Assembly (NCBI GenBank): GCA_028641055.1
Contig: CM054060.1
Coordinates: 314,407,682 to 314,471,681 of the forward strand
Direction: 5' to 3'
Length of the DNA: 64,000 nucleotides
Origin: Alopecurus myosuroides
Taxonomy: Eukaryota; Streptophyta; Magnoliopsida; Poales; Poaceae
Part shown: positions 53,783-64,000 of the stretch, one piece after another
Layout: the number at the start of each line of letters is the position of its first letter
Position numbering within the stretch: position 1 is the stretch's first letter
The notes under the pieces: model-generated
The model's database searches: none
Told to the model about the DNA's origin: nothing
What the model saw: only the letters and a program-made list of their open reading frames with translations
Made by a program: the position numbers and the translations under genes

Positions 53783-56717
53783 TCAGGCATCCGAGTCGTC
53801 TTCACTGCTGGATTCCTCGGGATTTTCCGGAATAGTTTCCTCCGGTTTGAAGGTGGAGATGTTGACCATGGTGGCGATCTTGGTGGCATGACCTTTGATA
53901 CCTTCATTGATGCTGGCCCGCTGCGCCTCCGTGTATCCTTGCGGAATGTCGGATGCCACGCGCCAAGATTTGGCGTCAGGATAGTGCATGCGCATGAGCC
54001 CTAGAGCCATGCGCGCACCACCATGCGCCACAGAGCTTAGGATGGACTCCCTGGACTCCGCCACCTCCACGATAGCTTCCGAAAGTTTTTCAACTTTCGA
54101 GAACTCCCCAGTCCTGGCGGGAAGGCATTTGTTGACCAGCAACATCCCCACAGCCTTGATTGCGTTGAACACCTTCCAAAAGCTCGGATTTTCTCAATCC
54201 GAGTAAGCTGGGGGTCATCTCCTGTTTTCAGTAAAAACACCAATGTGTTACAGAAAAACAGAGAAAGATTGCAAACATGGAAAATCCGGTAAAAGGAAAA
54301 ATACTTACCGAGAATTTTGTCCATCTCGGTGCCCTCCTCCAAGCGCTGGTTCAAGGTATTTTCCACATCCAGGATGGTGGCCTTATCCATTGTAGCTTGG
54401 TCGGAGGCCTTGGACTCGGTGATGCCAACAACCAGTTGGCTGGCCTCCAGGTCCTGCTGTAACTTCACATTAAGCTTCTGAAGATCCAGGTTTTCCCGGC
54501 GCAGGTTTTCGGCATTGCCGGCATCTTCAGCAATTTGTTTGGCTTTCACCAAAGAAGATGAAAAGCAAGTAAAAAAGGACGAGTTAGAAAAAGCGGAAAA
54601 ATACTTAGAAAAAATTACACACCTAGAAGCAAAGAAATATCTTACCTGTTGTTTCCTTCAGCTGATGCTGAGTGGATGCCAGTTCTGCCTCCTTAACATC
54701 AAGAATAGAGAGAAGGTTTTTCACCTCCTTATTCTTGATGGTAAGCTTGTTGAAAACTTCCAGGTTTATGTTTTCAGCGGTTTTCTAAAACACGGAAAAG
54801 AGACAAAAAATGCTTAAGTTAAAAACAAGCATAGCATTAAGGCAAAAGCATGCATTTGACTTATTGCTTGGAGGCTAGAGATATTACCTGGCTCATCCGC
54901 TGTAAACCTGACATTTTTTCGGTGAACTCTTTTGCAAGCTCCGCAAAAAGAGTCCCGACATTGTTAAGGCCTTCATGGATAACCTTGAAATCCTTATCAG
55001 AGGTGGGAATGGGATCCTCCTCCGTTGTCCGAGAAGGACCTCCTATTTCCGGGGCCGCCCTTTCCCTCGTGTTCGTTCTCGGCACAATGAGATGGCTGGT
55101 CTGCTGGGTTTCCTCGTTCGTGGCAGCAACATGTTCTTCTGTAGCTGCAACTGGAGTATCTGGGACAGTTGCAGGAGAAGGATGTGGACCTCTTTTGGCC
55201 ACAGACTTAAGCCTTTTTAGCTTTTTAGGCTTCAAGGTTGAGGGAGCCAAGATAAAAAGATAAGTACCGGAGAATTAAAAATCCGAGACAAAGGAAGAAA
55301 GTTCCGACAAAAATAATAAACCCGGATGTCAAACCTGGAGGTAGCGACGGGGATACCGTTAAGATCGATTACTTCCTGGGAGGCGGAAATCTTCTTGCGT
55401 TTCCGTCCACCTGCGAAGTTGGCACGCAATGCGTCCAACTCGGCATCAGTTGCAAGATCCGACTCAGGAAGATCGAAGATCTGTCAAAAAGGACAAAGTT
55501 TGTGTTAAGACAATGATCCGAGAAAGAAAAGAATGTGAAATTCAAAATGTAAAAGACGTACCTTTGGATCCGGATTAGTCGCCGTGTACATCGGACGGTT
55601 TTCCTCATATTGGTCGCATGCTGCGACCAACTGATTCACACGTTTCGGCAAATCCTTTGTCGTCAAGGATTTTTCCGTCGTCCGCATGGCGTCCTCGGTT
55701 CCCGTTAGTCGCATAAGAGCCGGGGACCATGGTCAGCCAAAGGCTAAATTCGCCTCTCTAACCAGCATAGAACCGTATCCATGCCGGTCAGAGGTGGACC
55801 GGAGGTGATGAGTTTGGCGATGCGCCGCTTAATTCTAAGAAGATATGGCGGCAGGGTTTGCACTGCTTCAGTCGCCCAGTTTTCCTGGGGAGTGGCGGCA
55901 GTGTTGGCGAAAGGTGGAATCCGTGTTGCCTTTCCGGGAAACGGGACGTCTGGCTGCTAGAAAAAAGAACCCGTTCAGAATTTGACGGATTCCGAAGTTT
56001 TGATCTTGGGGAACCAATCTTCCCTCAATCTACACAGGGTGAAAGAAATGGTTCCGCAAGTCAGGAGTGCGCCCTCTGAGGGGTTTCGCTTAACCCCGAA
56101 ACAATACATCCAGAAATCTAACCTAGGGGCTAAACCTAGATACCCTTCGAAGAGCGCCTGGAACCCGGCTAAATAGAGAATCGAATTAGGTGGCAAGTTG
56201 TGAGGCTGGATGTTGTAATGATAGAGTACCTAGAGGAAGAAGGCGGATGACGGAAATCCCATACCTCGTGAGATATGAGAAGTGAGAAGAATCCGCTCTC
56301 CGGCCCTAGGAGAGGGCTCAGACTCTTCCTCCTCGCACCGCCATTTCCCTTTCTCTATCAACCCGTCCTTCTCCATTGTCGGAAGAAGGGAAGGGGCATA
56401 TTGCACCGGCTCCAGTTGCCGGCGGGTTCGACTTCGTCTTCGGCTCCGGCGCCGGCCGCAGCGGCGAGCTCCTCTCCGACGAGAGAGATCTTTTCTTCCG
56501 CCGTTTCAGGAGCCAGAGGCGGAGGCGGCACAGAGGAAGGCGCGGCCAGGTTATCAGCCGCGAGATGTGGATCCTCGCGGGCCTGGCCGCCAGAAGATTT
56601 CTCTGGCTCGTCGACGGTGGCGCGGCTCGGCGAATCCACCAACGGATCCATCGTGTTGATGATGTCGTCGATGTTCGTGGCGACGGAGTGTTCCTGAGAT
56701 GCGCGTGGCGAGTCCAT
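53783..56717 (-). pseudogene. Element C antisense gene, multi-exon and broken
   Basis: ATG at 56717 (MDSPRASQEH), an orthologue of the B gene. Recognisable blocks: 56717-56358 (Ala/Pro/Glu-rich), 56340-55570 core (ILYLAGFQALFEGYLG, LDFWMYCFGVKRN, REDWFPKIKTSE) with stops or frameshifts near 56360, 56232, 55980 and 55750. Then ~55480-55335 (GGRKRKK), 55250-54890, 54760-54650 and ~54540-54310 (coiled-coil-like). The last exon is ~54220-53783, ending SSEDDSDA. The last exon is continuous where B has a 1-base deletion. The exon order and splice borders match B. Confidence 0.7.
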
Positions 56718-56887
56718 ACTTTGGCAGCGCGACGAGGACCTCGAGCTCTATGACGAGAAGTCCGGGAACGGTGCTTGCGCGAGCATGGGCTTTGCTTTGT
56801 TCTCACTGGACTGAGGCTCGGGGGCTATGGCGCTTGAGCTAGGAGGTGAGAGGAGAGCGGAAGGATTACCGGAGGGGATGAAGTGGG

Positions 56888-56896
56888 CTATTTATA
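56888..56896 (-). promoter_or_regulatory. TATA box of element C antisense gene
   Basis: TATAAATAG on the - strand in the same GGCTATAAATAGCC palindrome as B, about 170 bases upstream of the antisense ATG. Confidence 0.65.
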
Positions 56897-57270
56897 GCCG
56901 GAAATCCTTTACGATGCGCGCTAACGACTCTTTTGACCGTTGGATGCTCAATGCGTGTCACTCGCCAGAAAATCTGGGAAATGAATCGACAGGTGATTAT
57001 TACTATCTCCTCGTTTCCCGCGACAATCTGTCAGAGATACGTTTCAGGGTTTCGCACTCGAAACCCAAACGTCCCTGACGTCAGCATGATTTTATCGCTG
57101 ACGTAGGAAGGTTCGTGGAAGAAAAAGGCTGATTTTCCAGAATCCGAGTTTCGCGTTATAGCATGATTTGAAGGAAAAGAAGAATCAAGACAAAAAGCCA
57201 GTATTTCTTAGAAAAATGCAAATTTTACGTAAGACGGCGAATTGAAGTCTTAATCCTTCTTGGGGGCTAC

Positions 57271-57819
57271 TGTCGGATATATACCAATTAGGGGTATATC
57301 AGATGGTGTCCTAAAGATACGGATTACCAGGGTGGCCTCAATGGTAATGGGTTACGGTCCATTAGGCGGCCCAGTAAGCTAACGCATGGAAGCCGGATTC
57401 TAGAAGAACCCGGACCACGGCCCACGTGGTACGGCTTAGAGTAGAAGGCGGATTCTTGCCTTCCAAGTTAGGACATACCGTAGTCTTCTAGGTTTCCTAT
57501 TCTGTAAGCCCTAACCCGGCTATTATATAAATCCGAACGGGAGATAAGCAAGAGAGATTATACAAGAAGCTAGAAGCTAACTCGCCGAGAGGGTGATCCT
57601 TGTCGAGTAGCTAAATCTAACTCACATTGTACTTTGTATACTTCAGGCTTCAGCCCTCATTTAGTGAGATTGCAGGAGTAGGATCGTAGCCTAATTGCAA
57701 CGTACCGAACCTAGGTAAAACCTTGGTGTCATTGTTCGTCATACGACCACGTCCCCCCACATCTCTATCGATAGTCTCATGGCACCCCCGTCCATGAATT
57801 CTACTACGATGTCTCGACA
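57271..57819 (+). repeat. Element C 3' LTR
   Basis: 549 bp, TGTCGGATAT...TCTCGACA, preceded by the purine tract TTGGGGGCTAC. It is homologous to the B LTR along its length, with many substitutions and small indels. TATATAA is near 57525. The only ATG after the TATA box is at 57779, in the same position as the gag ATG of B. The next five bases are ATACA; the matching 5' copy is not in the window, since the 5' end of C is missing. Confidence 0.92.
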
Positions 57820-59379
57820 ATACAAGTTATAGATATATTACTAGTTAACAAAGTATTTTTTGGGTATTTTGATACCACATTGGTTGATATGAGTTGTCAT
57901 ACAAAGCAACGCAATGCAAGAAATACAAGGGCCTAAAAGAAACTAGTAGTAGATGTGGAATCGATCATGACAAGAACATAAATAAAGTGTTGTTGTGTTC
58001 ATAGTCGTATCGAACCAAACATTCAAGATTTATTTTAAGAACTTAATAAGTTGTTATTTTGTTCCGCTCTTTTGTGAGAACAAATGAGATTGTTCAAACT
58101 ATGACCATATTCCATAATTGATGGCTAAGTTAATATAAATCGTGTTGGTAAAGTAAACATCTATAAGACTAAATGCTAAACGTTGCAAGACGTAAAATAA
58201 TTTCACTTAAATTGTGACACCACCATTTTAGTTCATATCGGAAAGGAAAACATAAAGGAACTCCATATTGATGGATTTCCAGAGTCATTTTGTTTTGAAT
58301 AAATTGACGCTTGTGAGACATCTTCCAAAAGATGACTAGAATCCCGTTCATAGGCCAAAGTAGAATAGACGACTAATTTAATGGAGATTGCACATGTTGA
58401 TGTATATAGTTCATTATGTATAGTCATATGTGGTGGATTAATTTTTTCCTTCATAAAATGTTGTCGATGATTTGAGTAGATATATGAGTATATCTATTTA
58501 AAGAGAACGGAGTTTGACATTTTTTGAATTGGTTCAGACTATTGTTAGTATGAAGTAAAAATCACCATAACAAGATAATCAAGTATTTATGATTGGATCA
58601 TAACGAATAAAGTTTGAGTTACAAATTTAACAAAACATTTGAGGAGTTGCATAACTGTTATACAACTTATACTTCTCGAATACCCCACATTAGTTTGGAG
58701 TATTCAAGAGACAAAATCAAACCTTGTTGTACATGGTAAGATTAATAAAATTGCCATTATAATTTTGTAGTTTATACATTAGAGACAACCGCTTTTACAC
58801 AGAAAAGAGCGCCATCATGATCCGTTGAAATTGACACCATATAAGATATGGTTTGGGTAGTGACCCGAATTGTCTTTTTCTTAAGTTTTGGTATGCATAG
58901 CATGTGTAAAATTTTTACAACCAATATAGGATAAATATATGTTTATAAGGTTATCCCAAATAAAACATTGGGTATTTCTCCTATCACCGAACCAAAGACA
59001 AATATTGTTTGTCAGAAAGGGTTGATTTCTCGAGAAAATAGTTCTTGCGAAACACGTGAGTGGGAGGACAGTACAAACTCAACGAGATTAGAGAATCTTT
59101 GTTACCATGTCAAGAGTAGCACAACACTGTAAGTTGTTCCGGGGTTCCCTATTTTGACAAAGTATAAGACACTACATGTGTTGTAGATACTTTGAATGAG
59201 TTTGCGAACTAAACCACAATAGTCCTAAAACTCTGTACTTAGACCAACTTGTGGTTTAATATTAAAGTGTTGTTTTGACAACAAAGGATCTGGACCTTAT
59301 AAAGGAAGCAAATGATGGGCCATGACTTTGTTAAAATTGGATATAAGTCATTATATCCGCGATAGTGTCCCTGTATGAA
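57820..59379. other. Unassigned AT-rich flank
   Basis: No gene, RNA or repeat boundary is supported on either strand. Short open frames around 58169-58454 look random. It may be older decayed Copia sequence upstream of the RT remnant. Confidence 0.4.
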
Positions 59380-60240
59380 TATCAAGTATGTGACTAGTCC
59401 TTTCGATAGGCATGGTGCCTAACGATAGCAAACGGGTTTATATAGAAACAAAGACATGGATATTTACATCCTTTGAATGTTCTACTTATCAAAAAAGATG
59501 TTTTCGACGAAGTTCAAAGAGTTGACTACTTCAAGATTTTGATCTTCAGTAGTAATGTTTTAGTCTTTGCGGATAGTTCTAGTAAAAAGTTACATATTAT
59601 GATATGGCAGTTGAATAACAAAAACCAACTTTCCTTTCAAGGAAGTTTGATCAGGGATGTGTACTTGACACAGTGTGCGAGTTTTGTAAAATTCAATAGG
59701 TTGCTAGAAAGGTATGCACACTTCGGTGGTTGAAGTGAGCATAACGAAGTTGGAATCTTTACCTTAATGAAGTTATCAAAAGAGTTCGATTCCATCATGA
59801 ACGATAAAGATGCTTGTAGAGTTACAAGAAATTAAGTGGGAGCGCTAAGACATATTTCCAATGCTTTATGTAGATGACATATGGTTGATTGGAACATATT
59901 TATTTTAAATTAACACGGTTAATATTTTCATATTGATAAAAGGCTTAGAAGATATTGGGCATTGATATCTATAAGAGATGGATTGAAGCGCCGGATATGA
60001 TTGAAGCCAAATTACATAGATGAAATATTGAAGTAAGTCAATATCAAAATGACAAGGAGTTCTGTTTACATGGAAAAGAATTGAGCAAGATTCAAGTGTT
60101 TTGACACATGATGAGCATAACGAAATTGAGATTTCTAAGTCACATGTTCCATGCTATGTACACAACCAGATGACTCCCGTGCTATAAAATGTTATAGCAA
60201 GATAATTCATATGATGATTAGACAACAGTGGGATATACAT
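59380..60240 (+). pseudogene. Ty1/Copia reverse transcriptase remnant, heavily decayed
   Basis: Translation in shifting frames shows LYVDDIWLIG at 59864-59893, the Copia RT catalytic box. Flanking nucleotide stretches look like cereal Copia elements: GGAATCTTTACCTTAATGAA, AAATTAAGTGGGAGCGCT and GATATTGGGCATTGATATCT. Many deletions and stops break it. The 86-codon frame at 59473-59733 is part of this debris, not an independent gene. Confidence 0.55.
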
Positions 60241-61218
60241 ATTCTAGCTTGAACATAGTGGATGGTTAGGATCAGTTATCTGATGTTTAGATACTGTTGT
60301 TACAGTCCGTGGTTGTTTACGGCAGATGTACTAGATCTGATGGATGTGTACAACTCTGCAGAGTACAACTATTTCGAAGTAGCCGCGTCCTCGGATATGG
60401 ACATTTGAATGGCCATGTAGCTAGCATTATGTCAATGTTTTCAAAAAGGAGTTTTCAAAAAGGTGTTGGACTTGTGAAGTTCAGAAAGGAAGAAATCTTG
60501 TACCGCGGAGGTACCGTCGATGAAAAGACAGAAGTTGTTTTACAAAAAGTTTTGCAAAGAGAAAACCTTCTTTTTACAAAATGAGTTTATAAAACCTCTT
60601 GTACATGTGATATCTACAAGAGAAAGAAAACTATATTATTTTCTTTTGAAGTATCTTCTTCATGAAGATACATAGTTTTTCAAAATCAACTATGATATGT
60701 CTTACGTATATCATTGATAGTGAACCCTATGTATAGCCCACCTATTACATCATATAAGCATACTTGCATTTTGGTAAGCTACATGATGAGTGTCTTGCTG
60801 AGTATATTCAAATGTACTCATATTGGTTTCGTCCCTGGTATTTACTTGCCAGACATCGAGAAGGAATCTCAGGAGGAGATCTACGAGGAGTATTGTGCTG
60901 ATGGACTTGCGAACTAGGATCGTCTCCCAGTCAGCAGCCTGTAGGTTAAGGCGTGACTTGGGCTCTACCACGTTTTGTGTGATTAGTCTTCCGCTGTGTG
61001 TGTTGCGTGTTTGCCATGCGTGGCAGTTGTGTGGACTTGGTCATGTGACCTTGTTCCTTCTGTAAGTGTTTGGTGTAACCGTGTAACGGATATTGTATCT
61101 GTGTACCAACTTGATATGTTGTTCACGACTGGTGTGATCTGGGATTGTGAATGTATGCATATCGGAGGTGTCCCTGAACAGTGGTTCTGGGGGACCTTAC
61201 ACACTGGACCCTAAGTCG
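60241..61218. other. Unassigned, LTR-like sequence
   Basis: No gene is supported. 60740-61200 resembles the U3/R region of a Gypsy-type LTR in composition (GAGTATATTCAAATGTACTC followed by a coding-like GAG-rich stretch and a T/G-rich tail), but no paired LTR, TG/CA borders or duplication is visible. Confidence 0.25.
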
Positions 61219-62195
61219 CTACCACTGTCCTCCTGTCGGTAGCAAAGTCAGGGGGTGCACCACCCCAACCACGGAAGTCATCATCAGCAAGAGGTGGCGT
61301 AAGGTAATCTTCGGGGTCACTGTCGTCCAAGTCTTGCCCCTTGTTAGGAACATCATGGAATCCACGTTGCCTTCAGTATTGCTGAAACTCCCTAAAATGC
61401 TTCTTTTCAAGTTGATGTAACTGATGGGTCTGGTCATAATTGGCTTTGCACATGTTCCAAAACTTGCTAAAAAATTCTCGTAGCGCACTAGGGTTGTCGT
61501 GCGTACCAATAGATGATGCACCCACATTGACTGCCCTTGAGAGGCGCTTCACCTTCGGCTGATATGAGTGATGATGCACATTTAGTGGAAACAAGTCCTC
61601 CAGTGGTGCTAGCGGACTGTACCTATCGGCTCTCACATACTTGATGAAGGCATATATGTACGGTGCAAAGCAGAGAGACTGTCGGTTCTTGACCACATGC
61701 CTCATTGTATCGTACATTCACTTCATCACATCGATCGGGTCATTGGAATTACGAGTATGGAACAAAAGCTGGATGACATAACCGTTAACTTCGCCTAGGT
61801 TGTCGGCCTTGGGACAAACTGTCACGTCGAGGAGCTTCATAAAATAGTAATACCTTGGGTTCAGTCCAACAATATTACCAATGTCTTTTGAGTGTGTGTC
61901 ATCGGGGTAATGCCTTAAGGCATGTCTTGCTTGGCGGAGCACCCTTACCATAGCATGCAACTGCTCTCCCCCTTGTATATTGTTCCTCATAGCCCATTGC
62001 TTTCACAAAGTCGATGAAGGGGGCACTAAGCATGTCTTCACAGCACATCCACTTTATTGTCTTGTCCATATCATTCACGAAGAACACGGTTGCATAAAAT
62101 TGTTTCACCACATCAACATTATAGGCTTGTCAAAATTCCATGATCTTCCTACCACCAACGTTGTCACAGACGGAAGTGAGATTTCTAAACTAGTA
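61219..62195 (-). pseudogene. Transposon-associated pseudogene, antisense, second half
   Basis: - strand frames read KIMEF-stop-QAYNVDVVKQFYATVFF, then KTIKWMCCEDMLSAPFIDF, then after a frameshift near 61990 RHALRHYPDDTHSKDIGNIVG and GEVNGYVIQLLFHTRN. A TGA near 61720 follows, then YDTMRHVVKNRQSLCFAPYI. The FYATVFF...WMCCEDMLSAPF pattern resembles plant transposon proteins of unknown function found in grass repeats; I cannot name the family confidently. It seems to continue at 62958-63221 beyond an inserted Gypsy remnant. Confidence 0.45.
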
Positions 62196-62957
62196 ATTGA
62201 TGCAGCACACCCCATCCCACCAAGCCCAACACCAAATGGACCAGTGACAAGATCACGAGCTAAGGAAATACATGATAAGGTGAATTTAATCCTTTCTCTC
62301 TATGCCTTCGATGACTTGGTGAATGGTGCGCTACCTCATGGATCCACCCTTTGCGTGCTCAGGTTGGACCCCACCAAGGAACCCCAAGAACTTGCCCAAG
62401 ATGCCCAAGAACGTGCCCAAGTCGATTCCCAAGAATCCACTGAAGAAGATCAAGAAGAAGGCACCGAGGAAGAAGGAGGAAGAAGGGTACATGGACCATA
62501 TCTAGGTTAGAGATGAATTGAGAACTTTGAGCTTTGCTCTTGTACCCCTCTTGTGAGGCTACTCCTATGGTTGTACCTAGGACCTTATCAAGGCTACTCC
62601 TATGATTTGTATCTAGGATCGTATCAAGGCTACACTGGGTTACCTATCCTTGCCCCTTGGGAATCAGTTAGGAACTTTCCAATCTATCTCAACTAATCCT
62701 TGAGGTTCTATTGATGTGATGGACGGCCACGTGGTGTTGAAGCGGTTTTTGATAAGGTGAGTTCGGTTGGATTGATCCTCCCGTAGGCGGCCGTTGCATC
62801 TTAGTTGACGGGAGATTTGGGATTTTTTTTGTTCCTGCTAGTTATCCTCTTTGTTTGCCCTCGATTCCCCTCTCGTGTTCATCCTGTTCATCGTTCGTTC
62901 TTCGTGTTCTTGGTCGATTCGTGAAGGTCGGGCCACCCTAGAGGTTTGTCCTCTATA
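62196..62957 (+). mobile_element. Gypsy remnant: pol end plus LTR-like sequence
   Basis: The + strand reads NGPVTRSRAKEIHDKVNLIL and LPHGSTLCVLRLD, typical of the C-terminal end of grass Gypsy polyproteins, then a Glu/Gln-rich acidic tail and a stop at 62508-62510. The following ~440 bases are non-coding with tandem repeats and a T/C-rich tail (TTCATCGTTCGTTCTTCG), LTR-like. Neither LTR border could be fixed. Confidence 0.5.
62550..62640. repeat. Short tandem repeat, ~36 bp unit
   Basis: Units starting GGCTACTCCTATG at 62557 and 62593 end in TATCAA; a third partial unit begins GGCTACACTGGG at 62628. Confidence 0.75.
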
Positions 62958-63221
62958 TTAGTAATCGTACCTCCTAATGTACTCAAAATCCATGTGCTTC
63001 TGGCGCACAATCTCGGTGCTCTTGTTTTGACTGACAACTTCAAACAACGTAGCTTGTTGTTTGTTCCGAAACCGGGTATCGGCTAGCTTATCTCTCAGTG
63101 ACAAATAATGGTCTATCTTCATTCTAGCCTCTTCCCATTCACGCAAACCCATGGTCATGTAATCTTTATCCTTCATCTTCTTGCCATTTGAAGTAGTTGC
63201 CTTCATTGGTTTGGTCTTCAC
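62958..63221 (-). pseudogene. Transposon-associated pseudogene, antisense, first half
   Basis: An 87-codon frame with KIDHYLSLRDKLADTRFRNK and MDFEYIRRYDY, ending where the Gypsy remnant begins. Same strand and probably the same original ORF as 61219-62195. Function unknown. Confidence 0.4.
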
Positions 63222-64000
63222 ATTCCTGCCATTGCTAGTCCAGAGGCATCATCCTTGCGTTTTGTGGTCATTGTCATCTAACAATATAAATATGAAAGTC
63301 TTATTACCTTGTTCAAATAAAATGTGGTAGGCATTCCGTCACAAATGTCCGCATCAAAATTATTAGAGTTTCCAATCGAGCATCCCTAGCCCAAAATAGC
63401 AAAAAAAAACACTACTACTAACAAGGACTCAAATTTACAATAAAATAAATTTGCAATGATATGAACTAAAATTTGAAAAAAAAAAATATTGCCAACATGA
63501 ATATACTAGTACTGCTAATAGCAACCTAATAATCTAATAATAGCAACATATTACTACAAATCAACTAATCTATTACTAAAATCTAACACTAGAATCTAGG
63601 GTTTCAAAATCCACAAGTAATAGCAAGCTAAATAGTTAGAAACACACTAATCCAGTACTAACAAACCAAATAGCTAAGAAACTAGATAGATTAGGGGTCG
63701 GAAAAACCTAGAGAATAAAATAATGTGAGAATTTCAACCAATAAAATTAGGGGAGAAGTGGGGCAATACCTTTGAAAATCCTTAGGGAACCAAATCACTA
63801 ACAAATGGCCTCAAATCTTGCCAAAAGTTGACGGATTTGGGGAAGAAAAGGGTGGTGCGGCGGGTCCGGATGGCAATGGGGCCCCGAAACCCGCGGACCC
63901 GATGGGTACCCGCACTAAATGGGGAGGGTATGGTTGAGAAAAAGACACATGGGTCTGCGTATTGGTAAGAACTTAGACCCGTCTGGTCTAGCGGAGGCGG
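63222..64000. other. AT-rich sequence with GC-rich right end, no gene recognised
   Basis: Mostly A-rich non-coding DNA with CTAGG and AATCTAG-type short repeats. From 63855 it becomes GC-rich with GGGTACCCGC and CCCGCGGACCC motifs, reminiscent of a transposon subterminal region; no end is visible in the window. Confidence 0.3.

Noticed and set aside
59473..59733. 86-codon frame as a host gene
   Set aside because: It falls inside the Copia RT remnant and matches no protein family in this frame.
61980..62510. 176-codon + strand frame as one gene
   Set aside because: Its first ~70 codons are antisense to the transposon pseudogene; only the part from ~62196 is the Gypsy pol end.

Overview
The window is plant nuclear DNA, most likely from a large-genome grass. 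It is almost entirely nested transposable elements; I found no intact host gene, rRNA, CRISPR array or prokaryotic feature. The grass assignment rests on Tat-lineage Ty3/Gypsy elements that carry intron-containing antisense genes, a Tekay-like chromovirus primed by initiator tRNA-Met, CACTA ends with palindromic subterminal repeats, and a decayed Copia fragment resembling cereal elements.

Layout. Element A (1-6291 and 16149-~20975) is an old Tat-type Gypsy element missing its 5' end: broken gag, protease, RT, RNase H, a second RNase H and integrase on the + strand, then an antisense gene (19606 to 16296), then a 3' LTR from 20389. Element B (6292-16143) is inserted in A. It has two 564-bp LTRs differing at 3 positions and a perfect 5-bp target duplication (AGGGT). 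B keeps a long gag-protease ORF and an RT, has lost RNase H and integrase by an internal deletion, and carries a six-exon antisense gene. Element C, of the same family as B, is in two pieces: gag-protease (~20976-22891), and RT end through integrase, antisense gene and 3' LTR (50392-57819).

The gap in C is filled by three things: a CACTA end with an antisense gene encoding two B3-like domains (22892-~24620); a second CACTA-type subterminal repeat block (25117-25339); and a 25-kb array of element D on the - strand (25345-50386). D is LTR-internal-LTR-internal-LTR with three ~4465-bp LTRs. Each D internal region has an unfamiliar ORF between the primer site and gag plus a 1462-codon gag-pol. 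Copy 1 has intact gag-pol and a truncated upstream ORF; copy 2 has the reverse.

Right of C (57820-64000) is older decayed DNA: a Copia RT remnant, LTR-like sequence, an antisense transposon-type pseudogene split by a Gypsy remnant, and AT-rich sequence without recognisable genes.

How the parts relate. A, B and C share one plan: sense gag-pol converging on an antisense gene with its own TATA box, the two separated by a spacer with an AATAAA just after pol. In B and C the first AUG of the predicted transcript usually lies in U5 and is in frame with gag across the primer-binding site, and both have the same in-frame TAG between protease and RT. In D, canonical 3' splice sites sit directly in front of the start codons of the upstream ORF and of gag, suggesting expression from alternatively spliced RNAs.
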